Source: Thermococcus barossii (GTDB lineage Archaea; Methanobacteriota_B; Thermococci; Thermococcales; Thermococcaceae). From it: a stretch of 64,000 nucleotides of DNA. Shown one piece after another: positions 32,242 to 41,742 of the stretch. The notes under the pieces are model-generated. The model was not told where the DNA came from, searched no databases, and was given only the letters and a program-made list of their open reading frames with translations. A program made the translations under genes and the position numbers. How positions within the stretch are numbered: position 1 is the first letter of the stretch; every line of letters starts with the position of its first letter. Location of the stretch: the NCBI RefSeq assembly GCF_002214465.1, contig NZ_CP015101.1, forward strand, positions 1,857,017-1,921,016, read 5' to 3'.

Positions 32242-33160
32242 GGAATTCATCGGGCTACTGAAGAAGGAAGTCGGTAAAGCGGTCGTTGGCAAGGAGGATG
32301 TAATCGAACTCCTGACGATAGCGCTTCTCTCCGAGGGGCACGTGCTTATCGAGGGCATTCCAGGTGTGGCGAAGACCACCATAGCCAAGGCCTTTTCGAG
32401 GGCCATAGGACTGAGCTTTTCGAGGATACAGCTCACACCAGACCTCCTTCCCGCGGACATAATCGGGGTCTTCTACTACGACCAGAAGACCGGCGAGTGG
32501 ACGACGAAGAAGGGGCCAATATTCGCCAACGTTGTACTGGCGGACGAGATAAACCGTGCCCAGCCCAAGACTCAGAGCGCCCTGCTGGAGGCTATGCAGG
32601 AGCGGCAGGTGACCATTGAGGGCAGGACGTTCCCCCTCCCGAGGCCCTTCCTCGTTATAGCCACGATGAATCCCCTGGAGCATGAGGGGGTCTATATTCT
32701 CCCGGAGGCCCAGCTCGACAGGTTCATGCTCAAAATTGAAATAGGTTTTCCGGAGAGGGATGAGGAGATAATGCTCCTCAAGAGAAAGAGCATCGGCGAC
32801 TTCTCGGATGTTGAGCCCATAGTTACCCACGAAGAGCTCATGCGCCTGATATCTGACGTTACCACCGTTGAAGTCAGCGATGAGATAATCGAGTACATAT
32901 ACGCCATAATCTCCGCAACAAGGAGCGATGAAAGGCTTCTCTTTGGGGCCTCGCCCAGGGCTGGAGAACATCTCCTCTATGCGGCAAAGGCCTCCGCTTT
33001 CCTTGACGGCAGGAAATACGTTATTCCCGACGATGTTAAGAAGGTCGCCCTATCGGTGCTCACCCACAGGCTCGTCCTCAAGGTAGAGTACGAACTTGAG
33101 GGAGTGAGGGTCAGGGACGTTGTTGAGGACATCCTGAGGGAGACAGAGGTTCCGGTGTAG
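32231..33160 (+). CDS. MoxR-family AAA+ ATPase
   Basis: A 309-residue AAA+ protein with Walker A EGIPGVAKTT, Walker B NVVLADEINRAQPKTQSALL, sensor 1 VIATMNPLEHEG and sensor 2 GASPRAGEHLL. MoxR proteins act as chaperone-like ATPases that mature or activate metal- or envelope-linked complexes together with vWA proteins. The adjacent DUF58/vWA gene is the usual partner. ATG 32231 is preferred to the upstream GTG codons because GGTGGT precedes it. It overlaps the end of the DUF4350-like gene by 11 bp. Confidence 0.92.
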   Translation: MDGKEFIGLLKKEVGKAVVGKEDVIELLTIALLSEGHVLIEGIPGVAKTTIAKAFSRAIGLSFSRIQLTPDLLPADIIGVFYYDQKTGEWTTKKGPIFANVVLADEINRAQPKTQSALLEAMQERQVTIEGRTFPLPRPFLVIATMNPLEHEGVYILPEAQLDRFMLKIEIGFPERDEEIMLLKRKSIGDFSDVEPIVTHEELMRLISDVTTVEVSDEIIEYIYAIISATRSDERLLFGASPRAGEHLLYAAKASAFLDGRKYVIPDDVKKVALSVLTHRLVLKVEYELEGVRVRDVVEDILRETEVPV

Positions 33161-33163
33161 CCC

Positions 33164-34462
33164 ATGACGCGGGAGGACTTTCTCTTCGTCCTTGCCTTTA
33201 TCCTCATGGTGGAGGGCTACCTTGCCGAGACCGTCTTCCCGGCCCTCCTCGGGATGCTGGTGATTCTGTATCTCTACGGCGTTAGGAACGCCGTCAGCTT
33301 TTCTATCGAGGGTGAGAGGGTTCCCCCCGCTGAGAGACTTGAAGAGGGGAAGTGGCACACCGCGAAGCTTCACTTGAGGAACCTGGGTGGGGACGTCTTT
33401 GTGAAACCAGAGGTGAGAGGGCAGGACTTCGATGTTGAGGGGCTTGAACCTTTCTTCCTTCCCTCAGGAGGAGAGAAGACTTTCGAGTACCGCTTCAGGC
33501 CCCTCGGGAAGGGGAGGTTCGTGCTTGAGCCAGTTAGAATCATCGCCGAGGATTCGCGCGGGCTCTACGTCGAGGAGTTCCTCATAGGCCCAACGGTGGA
33601 TGTAAGCGTCTATCCATCCGTGGAGAGCATAAAAGAGGCCGCCAGGGTCGAGTACAACCTCCGCCTGGCGGAGGTCTACAAGAGGGGCCAGCTCTTTGGG
33701 GCAGAGGGGCTGGACATCAAGGACCTCAGGGAGTACCAGCACGGCGACGACTTCAAGAGGATAGACTGGAAGGCCAGCGTGAGGCTCGGAGAGCTTATAG
33801 TGAGGGAGTTCATAAAGGAGGAGAGTGCCGACGTTTACATCTTCCTTGACAACACGAGGGAGATGCGCAAGGGGCTCAGGATGGCCAAGATAGACTACGC
33901 TGCAGTTCTGGCGCTTCAGGTGGCGGCCAACCTGGTGAAGCGCTACAGGGTAGGCTTGGTCGTTTACGACGAGGTGAGCGCCGACATCGTGAGTGCCGGC
34001 AAAGGCCCGACCCAGCTCGAAACCATACGGAGAAGGCTCGACCTCCGGGGCGAAGGGGGCAAAATGAGCCTCCGCTTTGGGTTCGAGCCTTCCTTCGGTG
34101 AGAGGACGAGGGAGTTCCTTCGGAAAGTCCTTCCCCTCCGGAAGGGGAGGCGCGGCTCTAAGGGAATATTTGAGGCCCTCTCCCTGCTTAAGAACCCGTC
34201 CTTCGTCATTCTCATCACCGACCTGAGCAATCCCACCGAGACCTACAGGGCCGTGGCCATGGCCTTGAAGAGCCACAGGGTTCTCATACTCTCTCCCAAT
34301 CCGGTGCTGTTCTACGGCGGTGAGCTGGACGAGAGGACGCTCAGGAGGCTTTACGATGCCTACGAAGAGCGCGAGAGGCTCCTTAAAAAGTTCAACGCCT
34401 TGGTTCCTACCATAGACCTGGGGCCGAGCGACTACATAAAGGAACTTGCAAGGGTGGTGTGA
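33164..34462 (+). CDS. DUF58 / vWA-like protein, MoxR partner
   Basis: A 432-residue protein. Two adjacent hydrophobic segments at the N terminus (LFVLAFILMVEGYLAETVFP; LLGMLVILYLYGV) are followed by an Ig-like region and then the DUF58 core with LREYQHGDDFKRIDWKASVR. The vWA-like domain follows (ADVYIFLDNTREM, about residue 222 on), with a partial MIDAS-like motif (DNTRE in place of DxSxS). It probably works with the MoxR protein 3 bp upstream. The N-terminal helices anchor it to the membrane. Confidence 0.87.
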   Translation: MTREDFLFVLAFILMVEGYLAETVFPALLGMLVILYLYGVRNAVSFSIEGERVPPAERLEEGKWHTAKLHLRNLGGDVFVKPEVRGQDFDVEGLEPFFLPSGGEKTFEYRFRPLGKGRFVLEPVRIIAEDSRGLYVEEFLIGPTVDVSVYPSVESIKEAARVEYNLRLAEVYKRGQLFGAEGLDIKDLREYQHGDDFKRIDWKASVRLGELIVREFIKEESADVYIFLDNTREMRKGLRMAKIDYAAVLALQVAANLVKRYRVGLVVYDEVSADIVSAGKGPTQLETIRRRLDLRGEGGKMSLRFGFEPSFGERTREFLRKVLPLRKGRRGSKGIFEALSLLKNPSFVILITDLSNPTETYRAVAMALKSHRVLILSPNPVLFYGGELDERTLRRLYDAYEERERLLKKFNALVPTIDLGPSDYIKELARVV

Positions 34463-35008
34463 ATGATCGGGGTAGTGGCTTCGGTATTGGCTGGCTTTGT
34501 CGCAGGAACCTACGTAACGCTGCTGGCTCCCATCGTCTACCTCCTAGCCCTGAGGAACAGGGATCTGGGGCTCGTGGCATACCTAGTCTATGTTCTCTAC
34601 CTCGGGAACTCCGTGACGGTTCCGACGCTGTATTCATATTCCGGACTCGTGAATGCCCTCTCCCTGTCCCTGGCATCAATCCTGCTCCTCGATGATGTTC
34701 TTAAGAGGCGGCCCGCATTTGGAAAGGCCGAGCTGCTGGCGGCGGCTTTTATGGCCCTCGGACTTGCGGTTCCGGAGGCTTTTCTGGCCGGTGCGGTGTT
34801 TTACTTCCTGCTCAGGTTCAGGATGGACGCCAGAATTTTTGCCTTCCTCGGCGCCGTAACGGCAGCCTTCTTGATCGTTCGGGATCAGCTCGACTTCCCC
34901 GGTGCGGCTTCAACGCAGGTTATGGCTATGGCGGCATTTGGAATTTTTCTGGCCGTTTCGAGCCTCACTTGGAAAAATCTTAAAAAGAGGGAGATATTCA
35001 GTTGGTAG
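34463..35008 (+). CDS. Membrane protein of unknown function, last gene of MoxR operon
   Basis: 181 residues, almost all hydrophobic, with about six membrane segments (VVASVLAGFVAGTYVTLLAP; LVAYLVYVLYLGNSVTVPTL; FLAGAVFYFLLRF; MAMAAFGIFLAVSSL). The start codon follows the DUF58 stop without a gap. I do not recognise the family. Its close linkage suggests it is a membrane component of the MoxR/DUF58 system. Downstream the composition turns AT-rich within about 80 bp. Confidence 0.65.
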   Translation: MIGVVASVLAGFVAGTYVTLLAPIVYLLALRNRDLGLVAYLVYVLYLGNSVTVPTLYSYSGLVNALSLSLASILLLDDVLKRRPAFGKAELLAAAFMALGLAVPEAFLAGAVFYFLLRFRMDARIFAFLGAVTAAFLIVRDQLDFPGAASTQVMAMAAFGIFLAVSSLTWKNLKKREIFSW

Positions 35009-35090
35009 TGAGCTGTTTCAATTACCACAAACCATTACTATGGTATTTGGATTCAAATCTGCGTCATGAAACAAATGGGGGGGCGACAAA

Positions 35091-36056
35091 ATGAAACTAG
35101 CTGTCACAATCCCAGCATATAATGAGGAAAGCACTATTCAGGGTGTTATCCGAGAAATCCGGCATCTTAAGCCTGAAGATTTTGAAGGGAAAATCAATGA
35201 TATCAAAATTATTGTTATTGATGATGGTTCAACGGATGAGACCGCTAGAGTTGCCAAGGAAGCTGGAGCCGATGTTGTAGTCAGCTTCAGGAGAAACAGA
35301 GGGCTTGCGAGGGCATTTAGGCAGGGAATAGAAACCGCACTGAAAATCGGCGCGGATATAATAGTCAACATTGATGCTGATGGCCAATATAACGCTAGGG
35401 AGATTCCAAGATTAGTGAAGCCAATACTCGATGGCAAGGCAGATATAGTTCTTGGTTCTAGATTCAAAGGTTGGATTGAATACATGCCGCTACAAAAGAA
35501 AATCGGGAACAAAATAGCAACTTGGGTTACGAGGATTGCTTCGGGATTTCCGACCTCTGATGCTCAAACTGGATTTAGGGCTTTTTCAAGGGAGGCTGCA
35601 ATGAGGCTACACGTTTTAGCGGATTATACTTATGTCCAAGAGACAATTATACAAGCGAGTCACTATGGATTAAAGATTATAGAAGTTCCGGTAGAATTCA
35701 GAAAGAGAAGAGGGGATGGGAAGTCTAGGTTGATCTCTAATATTTTTGGGTATGCCAAAAGGGCAGGTATGATAATTTTACGATCGTATCGTGATTATAA
35801 CCCATTAACAGTCTTTGGAGTTGTTGGGAGTATCTTCATTATTGTGGGATTATATTTTGGGTGGAGGGTCCTATCATATTATCTTGATACTGGACAAGTA
35901 GGGGGTAGATTGCCCTCTGCAGTCTTGGCAACACTACTTCTTATAGTTGGTGTTCAGACAATAGTTCTAGGCCTATTAGCTGACATGCTTAAGTCCCAGA
36001 GAATGTTACTGGATGATGTGTTATATCGGTTGAAAAAGCTGGAGTACGAGAAATAA
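35091..36056 (+). CDS. GT2 glycosyltransferase, dolichol-phosphate sugar synthase type
   Basis: A 321-residue GT-A fold transferase. It begins MKLAVTIPAYNEESTIQGVI, has the donor motif VIDDGSTDET and the metal-binding DADGQYN, and QTGFRAFSREAA later. Two C-terminal membrane helices (LTVFGVVGSIFIIVGLYFGW; LATLLLIVGVQTIVLGLLAD) fit the DPM1/polyprenyl-phosphate group that loads a sugar from a nucleotide onto a lipid carrier. It opens the glycan region. An 82-bp gap upstream holds a GGGGGGGCG ribosome binding site region. The coding sequence is visibly richer in AT than genes to its left. Confidence 0.85.
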   Translation: MKLAVTIPAYNEESTIQGVIREIRHLKPEDFEGKINDIKIIVIDDGSTDETARVAKEAGADVVVSFRRNRGLARAFRQGIETALKIGADIIVNIDADGQYNAREIPRLVKPILDGKADIVLGSRFKGWIEYMPLQKKIGNKIATWVTRIASGFPTSDAQTGFRAFSREAAMRLHVLADYTYVQETIIQASHYGLKIIEVPVEFRKRRGDGKSRLISNIFGYAKRAGMIILRSYRDYNPLTVFGVVGSIFIIVGLYFGWRVLSYYLDTGQVGGRLPSAVLATLLLIVGVQTIVLGLLADMLKSQRMLLDDVLYRLKKLEYEK

Positions 36057-36077
36057 AAGTGAAGGAGGCAAAATTAA

Positions 36078-37235
36078 GTGAAAATTGCAGTAATAGGTCC
36101 TATTCATCCCTTTGTAGGGGGTATATCACATTATAATACTGAACTCTGTAAAAGCCTATCCACGAATCATGAACTGGTCGTTATCTCGTATAAACGCAGA
36201 TACCCTATGTTTTTGTACCCTGGAAAGAATCAGATAGACAAAAAATGTTCTAGGAAATCCGAAATAAGCAATGTAGAATATATCCTAGACACCGTGAACC
36301 CCATAACCTGGATAAAAGCTGTTTCAAGAATAAAAAAAGAAAATCCAAATTTGCTGATCTTTCACTGGGTTACTCCGTTCATGACTCCAATGTTCGTGAC
36401 AGTATTCTTTCTTCTAAAAAAACTAACTAGAATCCAGATCCTTGCGATTTGTCACAATGTCCTTCCCCATGAAAGGACGAGTCTGGACGTATTCCTCACA
36501 AAACTCGTGTTTAGAAATGTTGATTACTTTATAGTTCATTCCAGAAAGGACTTCACCAACTTAAAAAAAATAGTTACTAGGCCCACAAGAAGAGTCCTGT
36601 TTCCATTGTACCACATGTTTAAAGTCTCCAACATATCCAAAAATCATGCAAAAGAAATCATTAACCTGACCAAAAATGACAAAGTTATCCTTTTTTTTGG
36701 GTATATCAGGGAGTACAAAGGACTAATATACCTTATTCAAGCAATGCCAAAGGTTCTGATAAGGATTCCAACAGCCAAATTGCTGGTAGTAGGGGAATTC
36801 TGGGACAACAAAGAAAGGTACCTCGCTGAGATAGAAAACTTAAACATCAAAAATGCTGTTATTCTAATAGACAAATACGTCCACAACGATCAGGTAGAGC
36901 TGTACTTCTCAGCTGCAGACGTGGTAGTCCTTCCGTATATCTCTGCAACCCAAAGTGCAGTTGTTCAAACAGCGTACTACTTTAACAAACCCGTCATTAC
37001 AACCAGAGTGGGAGGTCTCCCCGATATAGTTACTGACAAAAAGACTGGGCTAATTGTCGAACCTAAAGACTCAGAAATGCTCGCTGAGGCTATATCAGAA
37101 TACCTCGAACAAACCATAGGAAAAAAGATGGGAAGAATAATACACAGGACAAAATGGAAATTCTCATGGGAACGGTTGGTTAAGACTATCGAAAAACTTG
37201 GTGAGAATAATGAAAGTAGGGATGATTACTCATGA
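36078..37235 (+). CDS. GT4 family glycosyltransferase
   Basis: A 385-residue GT-B enzyme starting VKIAVIGPIHPFVGGISHYN at GTG 36078, with GGAGG 9 nt before it. The C-terminal donor domain has VILFFGYIREYKGLIYLIQA and, instead of the common EPFGL, SAADVVVLPYISATQSAVVQ followed by PVITTRVGGLPDIV. Cytoplasmic, retaining transferase; sugar unknown. It follows the GT2 gene by 21 bp and overlaps the next GT4 gene, so these three are one unit. Low GC and abundant AAA/ATA codons set it apart from the housekeeping genes. Confidence 0.82.
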   Translation: MKIAVIGPIHPFVGGISHYNTELCKSLSTNHELVVISYKRRYPMFLYPGKNQIDKKCSRKSEISNVEYILDTVNPITWIKAVSRIKKENPNLLIFHWVTPFMTPMFVTVFFLLKKLTRIQILAICHNVLPHERTSLDVFLTKLVFRNVDYFIVHSRKDFTNLKKIVTRPTRRVLFPLYHMFKVSNISKNHAKEIINLTKNDKVILFFGYIREYKGLIYLIQAMPKVLIRIPTAKLLVVGEFWDNKERYLAEIENLNIKNAVILIDKYVHNDQVELYFSAADVVVLPYISATQSAVVQTAYYFNKPVITTRVGGLPDIVTDKKTGLIVEPKDSEMLAEAISEYLEQTIGKKMGRIIHRTKWKFSWERLVKTIEKLGENNESRDDYS

Positions 37236-38340
37236 TTTTTACCCCCCAATCGGGGGACAAGGAGTGGAAGCATTCACACTATACCAACAATTTAACAAGA
37301 AAAACCACCCGAAAATTGTAGTGTTCTCAAGTCGAGAAAATAGCCTAGATAATCATATTAAAATATCCACTCCATCTAACAACATGTTAGGCCCGCTACT
37401 TTTTTCAATTTATGTTTCGCTTGAACTTAATAAGATCATCAACACTCACAAGTTAGACGTGCTTCAGTTTTATGGAGGGCCTGGTGGCGTGTTCCTCTTA
37501 AAAAAACCCATTATACCCACTATATACATTGCCAATCACACGTACGCTCAGCAGTTCAGACATTTCAAGAAATGGAAATACAAAATACTAATGCTGATAG
37601 AGAAAATTGGGTACATTCATGCTACTAAAATAATATCTATTTCCTCAACAACGAAAAAAAGTCTCATAGACGATTATGGGATTCCCCCGGAAAAAATTAC
37701 CGTAATCCCCGTAACGGTTGACCTAAGCAAATTCCACTATAAAAATGTTAAAAGGATTCCCCATAGTGTCCTCTACGTAGGGCGTCTGGACAAAAGAAAA
37801 GGTATTCCTTACCTGATACAGGCAATAAAGTATGTCCTAGCAGAAGTTCCCACTGTCACGTTATACATCATAGGCGAGGGAAATTTAAAGAAACGCCTCA
37901 AAGAACTTATAAAGAAAAAGGGATTACAAAAACACGCGGTGCTCCTAGGAAAGATACCCACGGAGGAGCTTGTCGAATGGTACAACAAAGTTGACGTTTT
38001 CACTCTCCCTTCCTTATTCGAAGGATTTGGTATAGTGTTATTAGAGGCTATGGCATGTCGAACTCCCGTTATTGGAACTAACACCCAAGGCATAGTTGAT
38101 GTTATTATTCCTGGAAAAACTGGGATACTAGTACCTCCAAAAAACGCCATTGCACTAGGAAAGGCAATAGAACAGCTACTCACAACTCCAAAACTAAGAA
38201 AAAGACTCTCACACAATGCTTATAAGAGGCTGTCCAAAGATTTTTCGCTCGATGCTCTCACAAACAGGATAATTCAACAAATTGAACAAGCCACTACTCA
38301 GGGGGCTAAGAACAGTGAGAGATCTTTCTCGGATTCATGA
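37210..38340 (+). CDS. GT4 family glycosyltransferase
   Basis: A GT-B transferase of about 376 residues starting MKVGMITHDFYPPIGGQGVE. The donor domain is canonical: VLYVGRLDKRKGIPYLIQAI and LPSLFEGFGIVLLEAMACRT with the two conserved Glu, then TGILVPPKN. ATG 37210 is preferred since GGTGA lies at 37200-37204. The start overlaps the preceding gene by 26 bp. It probably adds one sugar to the lipid-linked or surface glycan made by this region; donor and acceptor are unknown. Confidence 0.85.
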   Translation: MKVGMITHDFYPPIGGQGVEAFTLYQQFNKKNHPKIVVFSSRENSLDNHIKISTPSNNMLGPLLFSIYVSLELNKIINTHKLDVLQFYGGPGGVFLLKKPIIPTIYIANHTYAQQFRHFKKWKYKILMLIEKIGYIHATKIISISSTTKKSLIDDYGIPPEKITVIPVTVDLSKFHYKNVKRIPHSVLYVGRLDKRKGIPYLIQAIKYVLAEVPTVTLYIIGEGNLKKRLKELIKKKGLQKHAVLLGKIPTEELVEWYNKVDVFTLPSLFEGFGIVLLEAMACRTPVIGTNTQGIVDVIIPGKTGILVPPKNAIALGKAIEQLLTTPKLRKRLSHNAYKRLSKDFSLDALTNRIIQQIEQATTQGAKNSERSFSDS

Positions 38341-40495
38341 GTTTAACACCAGAACATTCACGATCCTCATGCTCACTCTTCAAGTAGCATATTTAGGAGC
38401 ATTTTCTGCCGAAAAACTTGATATCCCTTTTTCAACGACATTAGTGGGCATACTGGGTATTTTATATGTTCTCTTCATTCCGGGATACCTAATCCTCAGA
38501 ATACTGAGGGTATCCCATGTAACCTCCTCGGAGACAATTCTATACGCACTCGGCTTGAGCCTGTTCTTTGATATGTCACTCGGCGCGCTCATAAACTTCG
38601 CATACCCCTCCCTTGGAATCACTGAAAATCCTCTATCAGAAGTCCCAATAGTAGCCACCTTTTTTACATCCACCTTCCTCCTCACAATCTTCCCATACCT
38701 CACCTCGCACGATGATACACGTTCCCCCAAGATTCTTCTGAAGATACCTCACAAAACAATGCTCTTCTCAAGCCTACTCCTACCTTTGTCAGTCTTGGGG
38801 GCATATATGGTCAACAACTACGGCAATAACCTTCTCCTACTGAGTACAATCATAATAATGGCTGGAATCATCCTAGCAATAGCATTTACCGAAGTCATCC
38901 CAAACGGTGCATACCCATATCTAATTTTCACCATGGCAACCTCCCTAATATTTCACACCACACTTATTACAAACTATATCCAGGTTCAAGACGTTTATGG
39001 AGAGTATTATATTGCTCAATCTGTCCTGAAAACCCACTTTTGGGAATACTATGTTGGGGACACACCCTATAATTCCGTACTGAGCACAACGATCCTACCC
39101 ATAATTTTCCATTATATCTCAAAGGTCTCACTCACATGGATTTACAAAATAATCTTCCCAACATTTCTAGCATTGATACCTCTTATTCTTTACAGGATAT
39201 ACACTTCATACATATCCCCCAAAATGGCGTTTCTTTCGGTAGTACTCTTCATGGGTATACATTCATTTTTCATCACAGTCCCGTTCATACCGAAACAGGT
39301 GACTGCAGAGGTGTTCCTCTTGTTACTTCTCCATGTAACCTTCTCCAGAGAGATAGAGCACCGAAATTTTCTCCTTACAGTCTTTGGAGTCTCCATTGTC
39401 ATGTCCCACTATGGAACTGCATATCTAGTGTTGGGCATGCTAATCTTTGCAAAAATATGGGGATATCTAACATCGTCACTCTCGAAATCAACATCCCCAA
39501 AAAGTGTACTAAGCAACCTTTACATAGCACTATATGCAATTGTTGTATTTGGATGGTACGCTAATATGTCAGAGATGATCTCGCTCTCTAGCGTCCTGAG
39601 AAGAGTCCCATCTATCGTGCGTTTAGTTGCATCTGGGGTGCTCTTTAGTACGAAGTATTCACGTGGTGCATCATTATTGACAAAACAGCTACCTCTTCTT
39701 GGGGCCATAGACAAATACCTCTACCTCGCAATTGGGGCATTCTCCGCAGTGGGATTAATAATTGCAACAATAGAAACATACCTCAAAGATATAGAGAAAC
39801 CTAGGTTTGATACAGCATATATTGCATTCTCAGTATACTGGATGCTTATTTTGGGGGCAACTATCCTTATTCCTCACTTTGCCATGATGAATCCCTATCG
39901 CTTGTATCATCTCTCCATGATAACACTTAGTCCGTTCGTCATGTTAGGACTACAGAGAACATTAAAGATTTTTGAGCGCTTCTTTACACTTAATCACATC
40001 AGGGTGGCTGGAGTTATCCTTGTCGTTTTTGTTCTCTTGAACACGGGAGCACTAAATGAGATACTTAGGCTTCCACCGTTTTACTCCAGTTCATTAAACC
40101 AAGACACGGCACTCCAACTGGGGGGCATTGAAGACAAAAGAATGGTATACGGTAGACTCATAACTACCTGGGATGTACAGAGCTCAATGTGGATTTCAAC
40201 TTTCTGGAATTCCTCGAGGTTAATATATTCAAACAGATGGGGATATGGAAGCGCATCTCTCCATTCATATGGGGAACTTCCAGTAAAGAATATCGAATCA
40301 ATGACTCCCGATGGGGTCATTCCAAAAAACAACTATATCTACATACCGTACATCTTCAAGAAACTTAGGTTATGGTATACCGTGGACACCTTGGGCCAAC
40401 CAAAATATTTCAACGCAACAAACTTGTACACAAAATTGGCAGTGGAGTACTCAATAATATATAATAATCATGGAACCCAAGTTTTATGGTCCTGA
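38315..40495 (+). CDS. Large membrane protein, DUF2206-like, probable glycan assembly role
   Basis: About 726 residues with some 14 membrane segments. The N-terminal part (LVGILGILYVLFIPGYLILR; ETILYALGLSLFFDMSLGAL; PSLGITENPLS) resembles DUF2206 and, more distantly, the start of the DUF1616 protein in this window. The rest looks like a GT-C type membrane enzyme (VFLLLLLHVTFSREIEHRNF; IPHFAMMNPYRLYHLSMITL) with a short soluble tail. The start is uncertain: GTG 38315 has a GGGGG stretch 9 nt before; TTG 38282 is in the same frame. It overlaps the previous gene by 26 bp and the convergent GT2 gene tail by 28 bp. Confidence 0.65.
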   Translation: MRDLSRIHEFNTRTFTILMLTLQVAYLGAFSAEKLDIPFSTTLVGILGILYVLFIPGYLILRILRVSHVTSSETILYALGLSLFFDMSLGALINFAYPSLGITENPLSEVPIVATFFTSTFLLTIFPYLTSHDDTRSPKILLKIPHKTMLFSSLLLPLSVLGAYMVNNYGNNLLLLSTIIIMAGIILAIAFTEVIPNGAYPYLIFTMATSLIFHTTLITNYIQVQDVYGEYYIAQSVLKTHFWEYYVGDTPYNSVLSTTILPIIFHYISKVSLTWIYKIIFPTFLALIPLILYRIYTSYISPKMAFLSVVLFMGIHSFFITVPFIPKQVTAEVFLLLLLHVTFSREIEHRNFLLTVFGVSIVMSHYGTAYLVLGMLIFAKIWGYLTSSLSKSTSPKSVLSNLYIALYAIVVFGWYANMSEMISLSSVLRRVPSIVRLVASGVLFSTKYSRGASLLTKQLPLLGAIDKYLYLAIGAFSAVGLIIATIETYLKDIEKPRFDTAYIAFSVYWMLILGATILIPHFAMMNPYRLYHLSMITLSPFVMLGLQRTLKIFERFFTLNHIRVAGVILVVFVLLNTGALNEILRLPPFYSSSLNQDTALQLGGIEDKRMVYGRLITTWDVQSSMWISTFWNSSRLIYSNRWGYGSASLHSYGELPVKNIESMTPDGVIPKNNYIYIPYIFKKLRLWYTVDTLGQPKYFNATNLYTKLAVEYSIIYNNHGTQVLWS

Positions 40496-41520
40496 CTATC
40501 CCTGTACATAAGCCCATCTAGCATGCCTTTATAATACGCTAGAAGTAAACTTGGCTTTCTCTGAAGGAAAATGAAGTTTGCTATCCTTCTCAGATTTTTG
40601 TATGTAAGCAACCAAAGGAGAGTCACAAGCAGGAATCCACTATGCTTTCTAATCGTGAAAACAACATTTCTGGCCTTCAACCATACTATAAACTCAGACG
40701 TGTCTCTACCAGCGGTTGCACCCACTTTATGCCAGACAATAGATTTATTTGAATAATCGAGAGAAAACCCCTCTTCTAAAGCTGTTAATGACAAATCAAC
40801 ATCCTCATAATAGGTAAAATATCTACTATCAAAACCTCTCACACGCTTCAAGAAATCACTACTTACTAACATAGAACACCCAGTTATAAAGTTCAATCTC
40901 AAACTATCACTATCTTTTGTGGCATGCCGAACACTTCCAGTTTTTAGACTAAACATGCCTCCTCCCAGTGCCCAAACGACGTCTCTTCTACCGGCATAGT
41001 CGTAGTAAAAGATTTTGCTTCCCACGATGCCAACAGAGTCGTTCTTTTTTGCTGTGTCAATGATCTCTTGGAGAAAATCCTTGTCAACTACTGTGTCATT
41101 GTTAAGGAATAGGACATAATCCGGATTCAACGCGTTAAGCGCAAATTTTGCACCTAAGTTGTTTCCCCCTGTAAACCCGTAGTTTCTGGATGCTTTGATT
41201 AATATAAGCCGTCTATCAGGATCATATTTTTCATAGAGGGGCTTTTCATGGAACTTTCCATTTCGCGCTTGTTTTTCTTCCAATTCAAACACGTGTATTG
41301 GCTTGTTTTGATTTGAGTAGTCAAAAAAACGGGATGGACTATTTAGCTTCCCCTTGCAATATTGCAGTATTCTCTCGATGGATTCATCGTTAGAAGCGTT
41401 ATCAACTATAATTACATCATAGTTTTCATAGTTTATTCGATACAATGACTCCAGACATTCTATAGTGTCCCTCCACCCGTTCCAGTTCAGGATTATGATT
41501 GAGACTCTTGGAGTGCCCAT
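40468..41520 (-). CDS. GT2 family glycosyltransferase, rhamnosyltransferase-like
   Basis: A 350-residue GT-A protein starting MGTPRVSIIILNWNGWRDTI. Motifs are VIIVDNASND, FLNNDTVVD (the DxD equivalent) and RGFDSRYFTYYEDVDLSLTA. This arrangement is that of WbbL-like enzymes, many of which transfer rhamnose, which fits the dTDP-rhamnose genes 11 kb away; the sugar is still an inference. AGGTGA precedes ATG 41520. A hydrophobic segment near the C terminus (GFLLVTLLWLLTYKNL) may attach it to the membrane. Convergent with the DUF2206-like gene. Confidence 0.85.
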   Translation of the reverse strand: MGTPRVSIIILNWNGWRDTIECLESLYRINYENYDVIIVDNASNDESIERILQYCKGKLNSPSRFFDYSNQNKPIHVFELEEKQARNGKFHEKPLYEKYDPDRRLILIKASRNYGFTGGNNLGAKFALNALNPDYVLFLNNDTVVDKDFLQEIIDTAKKNDSVGIVGSKIFYYDYAGRRDVVWALGGGMFSLKTGSVRHATKDSDSLRLNFITGCSMLVSSDFLKRVRGFDSRYFTYYEDVDLSLTALEEGFSLDYSNKSIVWHKVGATAGRDTSEFIVWLKARNVVFTIRKHSGFLLVTLLWLLTYKNLRRIANFIFLQRKPSLLLAYYKGMLDGLMYRDSQDHKTWVP

Positions 41521-41742
41521 ATATTTCACCTGAATCAATCTGGGCTGGATTTTGTACTTTCCCTTTATGTATTTTCTGTCGTACCAATACCCAACTTATT
41601 AGTTTGTCTAGGCATAAAGGTTATATAGATTTATCAAAAACTGGTAATATATACGCATCCTCGTAAGATGTCCTATACAATCTCTGCTAAAATAAAGATG
41701 TTTTGTTCTAATCAGGATATAGCAGAGTTTGGGGGGAGCAAC

